64,000 bases of DNA from JALZUR01 sp965205365 (GCA_965205365.1 CBDBGT010000013.1:248001-312000); one strand, 5' to 3'. Positions 25,875-35,443 are shown, counted from the first letter of the stretch. Numbers and translations are program-made. Notes: generated by a model not told the origin, from the letters alone.

Positions 25875-26939
25875 TTAATTTAATGAAAAAAAGTACTTTT
25901 TCCCCTCTATTATAAGAGGAAAACCTTTTAATACCGGCACCTCGTCTAAATTATAAGTTAAAAACAAATGTGTGCCTTTAACAATGGGAAAGCTTTCTCC
26001 TTTTTTAAGCTCAAAGGGAATTTTATTTCCTTCTACATCAATAAAATTTAATATCGCATCTTCATTTAGAACAAAGTTTAGATCTTTTTTTATAATAACT
26101 CTATTGAGCCTACCTTTTTTATCAAAACCTACCTGGCCATCAAAAAATTTAAATTGATGTTTTTGACTTAAAATTAAAATTTCTAATAAGACCTCTTCAC
26201 CACCAACAAATCGTCCAGAGTCAATTTGACCATTTAAATGAAAAACAAATGGCCGTACTCTCTCATGGACTAATTGCTCAAACCTTGAGTTTTTAGATAA
26301 GCTTGTTGAAATATTAAAACCCTCCCCCTCTTTCATATAAAAAAAGTGAGGCTTTCCTTCGTTATGAAAATCTAGCGAGCTTTTCTCTTTTAATAAAATC
26401 TTTTGTCCATTTATATAAATATATCCATTTTTAAGATTTTTAACAGATTTAAGTTTTCCATCCTTTGTTAAAAAAATTTCTGAACCCACACCTAAGGTTA
26501 CTCTTCCTTCATTGGGCGTGGCTATGGACTGCTCACTTACTGATCTACATCTTCCTTCAATTTGATGGTTACTATAAAAGGCAACCACTCTACCTCCTCC
26601 TTCATGGGGGGAGCAGTTTAAATTTAATTCTCCATTAAAAACTTTCCAAACCTGATTTTCAAAAGCCTGTGAAAAAATCATTAAACTAATGTACCTACTC
26701 CCATCCAAATTTGTACTAAAGTACAAATTTGTATTTTCAGGAACACCTTTTAAAATATTCACCCCAAAGCGAATATCTGTTTTAACCGCTAAATCTCCCT
26801 TTGATAACTCTCCGGACATAAACACAGCAGATTTAATAAGAATATCCTGCTTATTCACATGATAAGTTTCCACAGCACCCATAGAGTAGGATGAAAATAA
26901 AATATTTATATAAAAAAATACACTTAATCTAAATAACAT
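25875..26939 (-). CDS. secreted beta-rich protein of unknown function
   Basis: 354 residues with a signal peptide (LFRLSVFFYINILFSSYSMGA, cleavage near residue 22). The mature part alternates short strands and turns ('TKDGKLKSVKNLKNGYIYIN', 'FDKKGRLNRVIIKKD'), giving loosely repeated 'G-K-L-x-x-V' units that suggest a beta-helix or repeat sheet. Two Cys residues near the middle could form a disulfide. No family recognised. It is convergent with the DUF2878-like gene. Confidence 0.6.
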   Translation of the reverse strand: MLFRLSVFFYINILFSSYSMGAVETYHVNKQDILIKSAVFMSGELSKGDLAVKTDIRFGVNILKGVPENTNLYFSTNLDGSRYISLMIFSQAFENQVWKVFNGELNLNCSPHEGGGRVVAFYSNHQIEGRCRSVSEQSIATPNEGRVTLGVGSEIFLTKDGKLKSVKNLKNGYIYINGQKILLKEKSSLDFHNEGKPHFFYMKEGEGFNISTSLSKNSRFEQLVHERVRPFVFHLNGQIDSGRFVGGEEVLLEILILSQKHQFKFFDGQVGFDKKGRLNRVIIKKDLNFVLNEDAILNFIDVEGNKIPFELKKGESFPIVKGTHLFLTYNLDEVPVLKGFPLIIEGKKYFFSLN

Positions 26940-27279
26940 GGCAGTTTCTCCCTTAAGACAATACTACAGTAAATAAGCAAAGCTTGCATATTTTTTTCTA
27001 CACTCACTACTAGTTTGAATTTTTTTCACCTATTTACACAAAATTATACACACCTAACCCTCTTTCCTTAATTTGTTGCCACCAGGCTAATCATTTTTAT
27101 TTAATAAGGCTTTTAAAACCAAGGGCCCTTTTTCCAGAAACTAACAAGGTAAAAGGTCACCTTGTTAGTATTGTTTAACTTAATCTCTTATTATACGAAA
27201 TAACCCACGAGCAGCGTCGACACTCTGGTAAAAAATAAAAAACTTCTATGTTTATCTCCTGTTAATAAAAATTTTTAAT
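26940..27279. other. non-coding gap with one strong hairpin
   Basis: 340 bases between two minus-strand genes. It holds the inverted repeat at 27140-27169 and the 5' region of the secreted-protein gene. No ORF, tRNA or known riboswitch was seen. Confidence 0.6.
27140..27169. terminator. 11-bp perfect inverted repeat, terminator or operator
   Basis: ACTAACAAGGT (27140-27150) and ACCTTGTTAGT (27159-27169) pair perfectly around an 8-nt loop. On the minus strand it lies about 110 bases past the recQ coding end; neither side has a strong U-tract. It could end recQ transcription or be a protein-binding site. Confidence 0.4.
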
Positions 27280-28791
27280 TTAACAGTCTATTTCTTTTAA
27301 AAGTATTTCTCCAAAAAGCTCTATCTTATTAGGACCCATGCCGTAAACCTTTGAAAGCTCTTTGAGGTTTGTTGGGTTTTTATCAACAAGATCACGTAGT
27401 GTTTTATCACTAAAAATCATAAATGCAGGGATATCTTTTTCTTGAGCATATTTTTTCCTCCACGCTTTAATATTTTGCATCTTCCAAATTTGTTCAGAAG
27501 AAAATTCATCAAGCGTAGTCTCTTCAACTTTTCTCTTCTTTCTAAAAGATTTAACAACACCTAGTTTAAACTCTAAACTGTCTTGAGGCCTACAAGTATC
27601 ACAATGGCCGCAGGCTGTAATCCTTTTTTGGTCTTTAAAATATGTTAAAATATCTCCATGCCTACATTCAGAACCTTCAGCATAAGTGATCATAGATTCA
27701 AGGGTCGCCCATCTATTGTTAATAACTTCTTTAGGGGCCTTAGCTGACCTAATAAAAAATGTGTGAAGGCTTTTATCTTTTTTACTATATGTTAAAAGAC
27801 AATGAGATGGCTTTCCATCTCTACCAGCTCTACCAATTTCTTGATAATATGATTCAATATTTCCTGGCATTTGTGTATGTACAACTAAACGCACATCCGG
27901 ATGATCTATTCCCATACCAAACGCATTTGTTGCCGCAAGGATTCTAATTTCACCATCTTCGTAATCTTTTGCCACTTTTGCTCTAGTACTCACGCTAAGC
28001 CCAGCATGGTAGCAACCAATTTTCTCACCACGATCACTTAAAAAATCTGCCCAAAACTCTGCCTTAGCACGTGTTCCACAGTATAAGATAATTCTTCCTT
28101 GAGAAAATTTTTCAACAGCTTGAAGAACTATACTTTTCTTATCTGTCTCAGTACCACAGTACTCTACTTGATAAAATAAATTAGGTCGATAAAAGCCATA
28201 TACATGTTCATGGGGCTTAAAAAGAGCCAAGGCTTTAATAATATCTTGTTTCACCAAAGGTGTTGCCGTAGCTGTTAAAGCAACAATGGGAATATCTAGA
28301 CAAACTTTTTTAAAAACAGCCAGTTTTGAATAATCTGGCCTAAAATCATGACCCCACTGTGAAACACAGTGAGCTTCATCAATTGCAATTAAACTCACTT
28401 TTTGCTTCTGAATCCATTCTAAAAAAGCAGGCTTGTTTACTCTTTCTGGAGCCAAGTATAAAATATAGTTTTTATTCCCACGAATGCCTCTAAAAACTGC
28501 TTTACGTTCATCATCTAAAACACCTGAATGAATTGCTCCAGCTGGAAGACCCAGTGCTTTTAATGATGACACCTGATCATCCATTAAAGAAATCAGTGGA
28601 GAAACTACAATTGTTAAACCCTCATTTAACAAGGCTGGAAGTTGATAACAAAGAGACTTACCACCACCTGTTGGCATAAGGGCTAAAACATCTTTTTTTG
28701 CCATAATAGAGTTGATAATTTCTTGCTGACCCACTCTAAAACTCAAAATTCTAAATTTTTCTTTTAAAATTTGCTTAATCTGATTACTCAC
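27280..28791 (-). CDS. recQ: ATP-dependent DNA helicase RecQ, short form
   Basis: 503 residues; a 3'-5' helicase for recombination and fork repair. Visible are Walker A 'LMPTGGGKSLCYQLPALL', 'IDEAHCVSQWGHDFRPDY' (DEAH plus aromatic loop), 'LTATATP', 'GFYRPNLFY' and 'YYQEIGRAGRDG'. The zinc-binding Cys cluster is 'CRHGDIL...CGHCDTC'. Only about 25 residues separate that cluster from the C-terminal HRDC domain, so the RQC winged helix of E. coli RecQ (609 aa) appears to be missing. Confidence 0.93.
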   Translation of the reverse strand: MSNQIKQILKEKFRILSFRVGQQEIINSIMAKKDVLALMPTGGGKSLCYQLPALLNEGLTIVVSPLISLMDDQVSSLKALGLPAGAIHSGVLDDERKAVFRGIRGNKNYILYLAPERVNKPAFLEWIQKQKVSLIAIDEAHCVSQWGHDFRPDYSKLAVFKKVCLDIPIVALTATATPLVKQDIIKALALFKPHEHVYGFYRPNLFYQVEYCGTETDKKSIVLQAVEKFSQGRIILYCGTRAKAEFWADFLSDRGEKIGCYHAGLSVSTRAKVAKDYEDGEIRILAATNAFGMGIDHPDVRLVVHTQMPGNIESYYQEIGRAGRDGKPSHCLLTYSKKDKSLHTFFIRSAKAPKEVINNRWATLESMITYAEGSECRHGDILTYFKDQKRITACGHCDTCRPQDSLEFKLGVVKSFRKKRKVEETTLDEFSSEQIWKMQNIKAWRKKYAQEKDIPAFMIFSDKTLRDLVDKNPTNLKELSKVYGMGPNKIELFGEILLKEIDC

Positions 28792-29015
28792 CTAAACCTT
28801 ATATATCCATTCTGTTTAAAATACATCTCTTATTTTTCACTCAAATGGCCTTAATATATATTATTTTTAAGATCCATGGGGTTTTTATTAAAATAGCCTC
28901 TTTAAGTTAAATCTATGAAAAATATCCAATATTTTTCTCTAAATTATTAGGGGTATCTAACACTTAAAAAACACTTACTATATCATTAAGTTTAATGAAT
29001 TTTATTCTAAACTGT

Positions 29016-29650
29016 AGTTAATACAAATAAACTGCGCCTACACTCTCAGCTGAATTATTAATCTGACCATCTAAACCTTAACTAACACCTGTTGCATCAC
29101 TGTCCTCATCATTTGCCCCACAGCCAAAGTATTTCCATGAGCACTTAAACTCACACTAAAACCAAATTCATCACCTTCACCTATATTACTGGCTTTAAAA
29201 TAACCACTGCTATCCACTAAGCTACCAACATCAATACTTATTGAATCACTCTCAACACAAGTATTAAAATCTTTACAACCACGAATCTTATAACTAGCCT
29301 TAATACGCTTATAAAGTGGCACTACTAAATTAAAACTTGTCTCCTCCTTTGGTTGCTGTAATAGTAGCTGAGCCTATGCTAAGAAGACTCACTTCTATTT
29401 GTGTCAACTGTAGCAACTAGCTTGGTTGTCTGATTCATAAGTAATACTTCCCCCACCTGAACCACTTTGTGGTTCCTTGAATAAAATTCCCAGAAGCAAG
29501 AACTGCAATACAATCATCACCCACATTAAGAGGAGTTTGCATTTTTTTATGATCACCATTTAAATCCTTATGAACACTAGATGATGAGCCACAACTTACT
29601 AAGCTTAATGCGGCAACCAACGTTAACAGTGATAGAATAAATTTCTTCAC
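29016..29650 (-). pseudogene. decayed FG-GAP lipoprotein gene
   Basis: The minus strand starts with a good lipoprotein signal (FILSLLTLVAALSLVSCGSS) and 'LNVGDD..AVLASGNFIQ', parallel to the start of the intact gene at 35921-37948. A frameshift follows, then 'PLYKRIKASYKIRGCKDFNT' and one FG-GAP-like unit, then another shift near the end. Most of the Ig-like domain and six repeats are missing. Upstream on the window (28792-29015) nothing coding is seen. Confidence 0.8.
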
Positions 29651-29750
29651 AAGAAGACTCCCTAAATTTATGTTATAGTATTATTGAAACTCTAGTACTT
29701 TAAATTATATATTTGGACTAAAATAACAACCAGTAGACCTTGGCCTTAAA

Positions 29751-29888
29751 ATGAAAAAAATGAACTTTAAGCCATTTAAACAAACAGTTCTTAGCTTGTT
29801 AATGTTTTTAAGCCTTTTACACTACAACTTAATGTTCACAGTCCACTGTAATCATTTTAAGGCTTATAGAATTTTAAACACTGTATGA
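29751..29888 (+). CDS. possible 45-aa single-pass membrane peptide
   Basis: An ATG-started frame encodes a basic N-terminus and a hydrophobic stretch (TVLSLLMFLSLLHYNLMF), ending just before the asd stop on the other strand. No convincing ribosome-binding site. It may be chance in AT-rich DNA. Confidence 0.2.
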   Translation: MKKMNFKPFKQTVLSLLMFLSLLHYNLMFTVHCNHFKAYRILNTV

Positions 29889-29892
29889 ATTT

Positions 29893-30864
29893 TTAAAGAG
29901 CAGCAATGTGCTCAGCAATCTGTATAGCGTTTGTAGCAGCACCTTTTTGAAGATTATCTGCTACAACCCAGAACAACCATCTTTTAGGATTGTCAATATC
30001 CTGCCTAATTCTTGAAACATAAACATCATCAGACCCTGAGACTTCAACTTGAGTATGAAAACCTTTAAGTTTTAAATTTAAGCCTTCTTGATTGTTTAAA
30101 GCTTTTAAAATATTTTCTTCTGTAAGCTCTTCTTTAAAAGTCACCCAGACACTTTCAGCGTGGCCGTTTTCAACAGGAACCCTAACAGTTTGAGCGCTCA
30201 CAGAGAGGTTTGGAAGATTCAAGATTTTTTTAGTTTCTTTCATAATTTTTTGCTCCTCAGAGCAAAACTCAAAATCATCAAACTCACCAATTTGTGGGAT
30301 GCAGTTAAAAGCAATCTGTTTAGAAAAAACTTTAGGTTCAATAAAAAGATCAGTGGACTGAGCTCTTAGTTCATCTAGCCCACCTCTTCCTGCACCACTT
30401 ACAGCTTGGTAACTTGCAACGGCGACATCTTTTAAGGTTCCAGCACTTTTAAGCCCATTGAGTAAAACCACTAATTGAATAGTGGAACAATTAGGGTTGG
30501 CATAAAGCTTATTATTTTTATCAATTAAGCTCTTGTTTATCTCAGGACAAACAAGGGGGATTTCATGGTGAAGCCTAAAGGCACTTGAGTTGTCCACTAC
30601 ATAAATTCCTTGCCCTGCTATTTTAAGGCTCCACTCTTTACTAACATCCTCACCTGCTGCAATGAAAACCATATCTAAATTTTTAACGGACGAGTCTGAT
30701 AAGGCCTCAATAAAATAGTTTTTTTTCTTAAAAGAAACACTTTTTCCAACACTTACAGGACTTGCAAAAAGTTTTAAGCTTGTAACGGGAAACTTTCTAT
30801 GGGCTAAAACTCTTAAAAAAGCTTCCCCCACAAGACCTCTAGAGCCCACTAATCCTAGTCTCAT
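29893..30864 (-). CDS. asd: aspartate-semialdehyde dehydrogenase
   Basis: 323 residues; reduces aspartyl phosphate to the semialdehyde for Lys, Thr, Met and diaminopimelate. It has the NADP-binding 'GLVGSRGLVGEAFLRVL' and the catalytic 'ANPNCSTIQL' (Cys126). 'SYQAVSGAGRGGLDEL' and 'TVRVPVENGHAESV' are also typical. It starts directly after the pssA TAA, using TTAGGGG as ribosome-binding site, so it is the end of an operon with add, the CTP-kinase-like gene and pssA. Confidence 0.95.
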   Translation of the reverse strand: MRLGLVGSRGLVGEAFLRVLAHRKFPVTSLKLFASPVSVGKSVSFKKKNYFIEALSDSSVKNLDMVFIAAGEDVSKEWSLKIAGQGIYVVDNSSAFRLHHEIPLVCPEINKSLIDKNNKLYANPNCSTIQLVVLLNGLKSAGTLKDVAVASYQAVSGAGRGGLDELRAQSTDLFIEPKVFSKQIAFNCIPQIGEFDDFEFCSEEQKIMKETKKILNLPNLSVSAQTVRVPVENGHAESVWVTFKEELTEENILKALNNQEGLNLKLKGFHTQVEVSGSDDVYVSRIRQDIDNPKRWLFWVVADNLQKGAATNAIQIAEHIAAL

Positions 30865-31665
30865 TTATACCCCTAAGTTTTTATTTTTTCTAAAAAACTT
30901 TTTATACAATCCTACAGTTAATCCTAAAAAGGTATAGAGTACAAAAAGCACAAACAACGTAATCTCAGGCCTAATTGCAACAAAAGCTAGTACTGCAACA
31001 CCAAACACAAGGTAAGTAAAAGGAAGGCGTTTTCTTAAGTCCACATCTTTAAAGCTTCTGTAAGGAAAATTACTCACCATTGCAATACCTACAAGCAATG
31101 TGATAACAAGAACAACAGGGCTTCCAACAGGATCAATTTCTTGATCTTTAAAAGCCAATACGGCACTGGCCACAATACCAGCAGCCATTGGAATAGGAAG
31201 TCCAAAAAAGTAGGATTTATTTTCAGCCTCAACTTCAATTTCATTATTATCAGTCATAATAGAATAAACGTTAAATCGCGCTAAGCGTAACGCCCCACAG
31301 GCTGCATAAAAAAAGCATATAAGCCAGCCAACTCTTCCAAAGGGGTGCAGCGACCAAAGAAACAAAAGAAGTGCTGGTGAAATACCAAAGCTTACTAAAT
31401 CACAAAGTGAATCATACTGAGCTCCGAAAATACTTTTAGTCTTAGTCATTCTAGCAACTCTACCGTCTAAAAGATCAAAAACTGCAGCAGCTACAATTGC
31501 GTAGGCAGCAAAAGTAAAATCACCCCTTACTGCTCGAATAATTCCAAAAAATCCAAAAAACATATTCATAGTAGTGATTAAATTTGGCAGCACATAAATT
31601 TCAACACCTAAGCGATCTGTGTGAACAAGCTTTTTTCTGAGTTTAATTTTCTCAACACCATTCAT
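30865..31665 (-). CDS. pssA: CDP-diacylglycerol--serine O-phosphatidyltransferase
   Basis: An integral membrane enzyme that makes phosphatidylserine. The CDP-alcohol phosphatidyltransferase motif is intact: 'DGRVARMTKTKSIFGAQYDS' followed by LCD. About seven hydrophobic segments follow. I chose the ATG at 31665 (MNGVEKIK), which has TAGGAG 12 bases upstream. An ATG 12 codons earlier would overlap the preceding gene by 31 bases. With the add and lipid-kinase-like genes it forms a lipid/nucleoside operon. Confidence 0.92.
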   Translation of the reverse strand: MNGVEKIKLRKKLVHTDRLGVEIYVLPNLITTMNMFFGFFGIIRAVRGDFTFAAYAIVAAAVFDLLDGRVARMTKTKSIFGAQYDSLCDLVSFGISPALLLFLWSLHPFGRVGWLICFFYAACGALRLARFNVYSIMTDNNEIEVEAENKSYFFGLPIPMAAGIVASAVLAFKDQEIDPVGSPVVLVITLLVGIAMVSNFPYRSFKDVDLRKRLPFTYLVFGVAVLAFVAIRPEITLFVLFVLYTFLGLTVGLYKKFFRKNKNLGV

Positions 31666-31670
31666 TCTAA

Positions 31671-32315
31671 CTAAGCTCCTAATACGTAATAAAGCCCCCA
31701 AAGACCTAAACCTGCTAAAATAGGGAGTGTAAAATTGTCATCTAAATATTTAATCTCAACAAGTTCTGCTAAAGCCCCCCATAAACCAGAAAGGGGAACA
31801 GCTAGAAAAATACGGTGATCAAAAAAATCATTTGCTAAAAAATAACCTACAGATACAATTGAACACGCTAAAAAAGCAGCAATGCTTCCTTCTAAGGATT
31901 TAGAGCCAATTTTATTTTTTCCATAAAGAATTCCAAAAATACCTGCAATGGGATCACCAACCCCAAGAAAAATAAGTGCTAAAATAACAACATCTCTTGG
32001 AAAAAGAAGCGCTGCCAGTAAAACACCAACCGTCATATAACTCATTCCAGAGATTTTGTCTTTTTCACCCTCTCTCATACAGAAAGAAAAGGACGCTTGT
32101 ATAATAGTGTTTAATTTTTCAAAATAAAGTCTGCCAAAATCTACTAAAAGAACAAAGCTTGTTATAAATACGGCCATGACCATGAAAATATCATAGGGAA
32201 GAACCACATAGCCCCAGGTGATGATAAAAACACCACAAACATGCCAAATTTTTCTTGCTACATGTAAATCACTTCGTTTTTGCAGTTTTAATGCCATTTT
32301 AAATCTCCTCAGCAA
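31671..32315 (-). CDS. SEC59/DGK1/VTE5-like CTP-dependent lipid kinase or cytidylyltransferase-family membrane protein
   Basis: 214 residues with about six hydrophobic segments. 'RKIWHVCGV' at the start, 'GREGDKISGMSY'-like 'REGEKDKISGMSYMTVG' and the signature 'GVGDPIAGIFGILYGKNKI' plus 'KSLEGSIAAF' match the polyprenol/diacylglycerol/phytol kinase branch of the CTP-transferase superfamily. It overlaps the add gene by 17 bases and precedes pssA, so a role in recycling a lipid alcohol for phospholipid synthesis is plausible but unproven. Confidence 0.75.
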   Translation of the reverse strand: MLRRFKMALKLQKRSDLHVARKIWHVCGVFIITWGYVVLPYDIFMVMAVFITSFVLLVDFGRLYFEKLNTIIQASFSFCMREGEKDKISGMSYMTVGVLLAALLFPRDVVILALIFLGVGDPIAGIFGILYGKNKIGSKSLEGSIAAFLACSIVSVGYFLANDFFDHRIFLAVPLSGLWGALAELVEIKYLDDNFTLPILAGLGLWGLYYVLGA

Positions 32316-33312
32316 GGCTGTCTAAATTATAAGGCCAAACTTTTTGTTTTTTTACTTTTGGAATAAAGCTTGATTGTGCTCCTCTATGGGAGCACTGAAG
32401 AAGAGTTTTTTTATCTATACCAATAGAACTTAAAAGTTCATACTCTTGGTTTGTGTTTTGGTTAAATATTCCAGGGTCATCAGAACTTAAAGTAACCCAT
32501 ACACCAGAGGCTAAAAGCTTTTTAATTGGGTGCTCGTAGATGTCTTTAACTGCACCAGTTAAGATGTTGCTTGTAGGGCAGATTTCCAATGGAATTTTAT
32601 TCTCAACTACAAACTTTAAAACATCTGGGCTTCTATGACATTGAATACCATGCCCAATACGTTGTGCAAAAAGTTTCTTAGTAGAGTCTATAATATTACG
32701 CTCAGAATTTTCCTCTAAGGCTTCTCCAGCATGAACAGTGATTTTTAAACCCGCTTTTTTTGCTTTTTTAAAACAAGGCGCAAAAGGACCTGGGTTAAAA
32801 CCAACTTCGTTATCCGCTAAGTCAATTCCTATAAAAGTTTGTTTATTCTCAATAATAAAGTCTACAACATTTAAATTTTCTTTAACAGGTAAGGTTCTTT
32901 GTAAAATACCGATAAAGCCCACAGCCATTGGAAAGTTTTTCTCAGCTCTTTTAGCCCCCTTAACAAAAGCATTATGAATTCCTTGAAAAGAAAGATTTAA
33001 GTGATTTAACGCTACAAAGGTTGGAGCATATCGAAGTTCAAGGATTTTAATCCCTTCATTAAAAGCATCTTCACAAGCCTCATAGGCAATACGTTCTAAG
33101 ATCTCATTAGTGGCTAAAATTTTTTGAGTGTCTAAAAATTTATGCAATACTGAGCCTAAATCTTTCATGGGCTCTATAATTTTAAAATGATGTTCAAATG
33201 CGCCTTTTTTTGAAAGGTCAAAACCAAACTGAGGAGCTAGCTCTTTAATTGTTGAGTCCCGCAGTGAAAGTTCAAGATGGCGGTGAAGCTCAGCTTTAGG
33301 AATGTGTTTCAT
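32299..33312 (-). CDS. add: adenosine/adenine deaminase-family hydrolase
   Basis: 337 residues of the metal-dependent purine deaminase family. Zinc ligands are visible: 'ELHRHLELSLR' (HxH) and 'ITVHAGEALE' (His). The catalytic Glu is nearby, and 'RIGHGIQC' and 'VTLSSDDPGIF' (Asp-Asp) complete the site. The usual 'HLHLEG' is 'HRHLEL' here. It could deaminate adenosine, or a related purine such as adenine; I keep the symbol add as best guess. First gene of the minus-strand operon, divergent from transketolase. Confidence 0.8.
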   Translation of the reverse strand: MKHIPKAELHRHLELSLRDSTIKELAPQFGFDLSKKGAFEHHFKIIEPMKDLGSVLHKFLDTQKILATNEILERIAYEACEDAFNEGIKILELRYAPTFVALNHLNLSFQGIHNAFVKGAKRAEKNFPMAVGFIGILQRTLPVKENLNVVDFIIENKQTFIGIDLADNEVGFNPGPFAPCFKKAKKAGLKITVHAGEALEENSERNIIDSTKKLFAQRIGHGIQCHRSPDVLKFVVENKIPLEICPTSNILTGAVKDIYEHPIKKLLASGVWVTLSSDDPGIFNQNTNQEYELLSSIGIDKKTLLQCSHRGAQSSFIPKVKKQKVWPYNLDSLAEEI

Positions 33313-33412
33313 TAAGCGCGTCCTTTAAAAAATCATTTGATAATTACAACCAGGTGTTTCACTTTAGTTAAGCACCTAAAACATTGCACAAAATCTATTA
33401 CAGGAGAACCAA

Positions 33413-35413
33413 ATGATAAAGCCTTTAAGTATAAAAAACGAGCTTTTAACCCCGAAAACTAAAGAGCCTATACTAAGTAAGACCATGAATTTATCAAAAG
33501 TAAGCACAAGCTTAAAAATAGCAGATCCTGCAGCCATAAGAGCTTTAGTGGCTTTGATGGATATGGAGGCAATTCTTGGAGGGGCGGCGAGTCATTTTGG
33601 TGGGCCATCTTCTTTAGCAGAAATCAATTCGGTTTTATATGCTTTAGTATTTAAGCATGAAAATAATTGGCACACTAGGTACAACTTAATTAATGATGCC
33701 GGTCACTGTGAGAACGGGCTTTATGCATTAAAAGCACTTTATAATTTTGGCGGATTAACGGTCCACGATCTTAAAAAATTTAGATCCATTACAAGCCCTT
33801 TAACTGGCCATGGTGAGGTGGATGTATATCCAGGGGGGGTTCAGTTATCAAATGGCCCTTTAGGATCAGGCATTGCCCAAGCTCAAGGCTTAGCTCTTGG
33901 TGATAAGCTTTGTGGAAACAACAAAGTTACAGTTTTAACGCTATCTGATGGTGGCGCCATGGAGGGAGAAGCTAGAGAAGCTCTAGCCTCTATTCCTGGT
34001 TGGGCTGACAAGGGTTACTTAAACCCTTTTGTGCTCATCCTTAATGATAACAACACAAAACTATCCCATAGAATTGATGAAGATAGTTTTTCAATGAGGC
34101 CTACATTTGATTCCTTAAAAACCCAGGGATGGAATGTTTTTAAAAATATAAACGGTCATAATTTAGAAAAAGTGTTTTCAACAATAGAGACTGCATTTAA
34201 AGAAGCTAGAAAAAATCCTTTAAAACCTGTTGCTATTCATTTTAAAACTATTAAAGGAAAAGGGTACAAAAAAACTGAAGAGTCTAAGTCAGGTGGCCAT
34301 GGGTTTCCGTTTAGTTCTCCTAAGGATTTAAGAAAAATGCTTAACGAAATTTATAACAACCAGGCATTACCTAGTATTATAGAATCATGGCTTAAAGACT
34401 TAGAACAAAGACCTAAAAAACCTAAAAAAACTCCACCTCTTGTTAAAGCAGAGAAAATTCAAGTGGGTTTAGCAAAAGCTTTAATAGAACTTAAAAAAGC
34501 AGGCTCTCCTCTTATTTCAATTTCTAGTGACCTTTACGGCTCAACAGGAATGGCGGCGTTTAGAACACAATTTCCAGAAAGTTCTTTTGATATAGGAGTA
34601 GCAGAATCTAATATGATAAGTGTTGGGGTGGGTCTATCAAAAACAGGCTATATTCCAATGGTGGATACTTTTGCCCAGTTTGGCGTAACAAAGGGGGCCT
34701 TACCCTTAACAATGGCAAGCTTATCAAAAGCTCCAATTTTATGCTTTTTCTCACACACTGGTTTTCAAGACGCTGCAGATGGGGCATCACATCAGGCTCT
34801 AAGTTATTTTGCAATGACCTCTTCAATCCCCAATGTTGATATAGTTTCTTTAAGCTGTTCAAAGGAGGCCTATGACTTAGTTAAAGACGTTGTCAACGCA
34901 TATCAAAATAAAATTAAACAAGGCAAAACCCCTAACTCAACAGTATTCTTTTTAGGTAGAGAGAAGTTTCCTGAATATTATATAAAAGGATTAAAATACT
35001 CTTTAAACACTGAGACTGTACTTATTGAGGCAAAAAACCCTGAAGCCTTAGTTCTAACCACTGGCTCCTTAGTGCCACAAGCTTTAAAAGCTTTTAAAAA
35101 CTTAAAGTCTCAAGGACGTGAAATCACTGTGGTGTCTAAAGCCAAGCTAAACTCTGGTTTTACAAAGAATTTTCAAAGTCTTTTAGCAAAAGCCAATGGG
35201 CGGTTAGTAGTTTTAGAGGATCATCAAAAAATTTCAGGATTTGGATCCTATGCTCTTTCTAAAATAACACAAGATTTTGGAGTTAATACGGTTAAAGATT
35301 TTAAACATTTGGGTGTTAATGGAAATTTTGGAAGAAGTGCTTACACAGCAGATGAACTGTACGTTTTAAATAAAATTGATGCTCAAAGTATTATAAACTG
35401 TTTGTCAAAATAA
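33413..35413 (+). CDS. tkt: transketolase
   Basis: 666 residues; a TPP enzyme of the pentose phosphate pathway. The TPP-binding loop reads 'LSDGGAMEGEAREAL...NDNN', with Ser in the first Gly position of the usual GDG. 'GHGEVDVYPGGVQLSNGPLG' and 'GSGIAQAQGLALGDK' form the first domain. 'DIGVAESNMISVGVGL' with the catalytic Glu and 'FFSHTGFQDAADGASHQ' lie in the second. An AGGAGAA precedes the ATG. Followed by a strong hairpin. Confidence 0.93.
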   Translation: MIKPLSIKNELLTPKTKEPILSKTMNLSKVSTSLKIADPAAIRALVALMDMEAILGGAASHFGGPSSLAEINSVLYALVFKHENNWHTRYNLINDAGHCENGLYALKALYNFGGLTVHDLKKFRSITSPLTGHGEVDVYPGGVQLSNGPLGSGIAQAQGLALGDKLCGNNKVTVLTLSDGGAMEGEAREALASIPGWADKGYLNPFVLILNDNNTKLSHRIDEDSFSMRPTFDSLKTQGWNVFKNINGHNLEKVFSTIETAFKEARKNPLKPVAIHFKTIKGKGYKKTEESKSGGHGFPFSSPKDLRKMLNEIYNNQALPSIIESWLKDLEQRPKKPKKTPPLVKAEKIQVGLAKALIELKKAGSPLISISSDLYGSTGMAAFRTQFPESSFDIGVAESNMISVGVGLSKTGYIPMVDTFAQFGVTKGALPLTMASLSKAPILCFFSHTGFQDAADGASHQALSYFAMTSSIPNVDIVSLSCSKEAYDLVKDVVNAYQNKIKQGKTPNSTVFFLGREKFPEYYIKGLKYSLNTETVLIEAKNPEALVLTTGSLVPQALKAFKNLKSQGREITVVSKAKLNSGFTKNFQSLLAKANGRLVVLEDHQKISGFGSYALSKITQDFGVNTVKDFKHLGVNGNFGRSAYTADELYVLNKIDAQSIINCLSK

Positions 35414-35443
35414 CTTCTTAAAAACTAAGGTTTTAAGAAGTTA
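35411..35443 (+). terminator. 13-bp hairpin at the transketolase stop
   Basis: TAACTTCTTAAAA (35411-35423) pairs perfectly with TTTTAAGAAGTTA (35431-35443) around a 7-nt loop. It begins at the stop codon. The stem is AT-rich and lacks a long U-tract, so terminator is likely but not certain. Confidence 0.5.

Noticed and set aside
27205..27235. Second copy of the 15-bp terminal repeat seen at 57470
   Set aside because: Only GTCGACACTC is similar; the outer part of the repeat is absent and there is no inverted partner.
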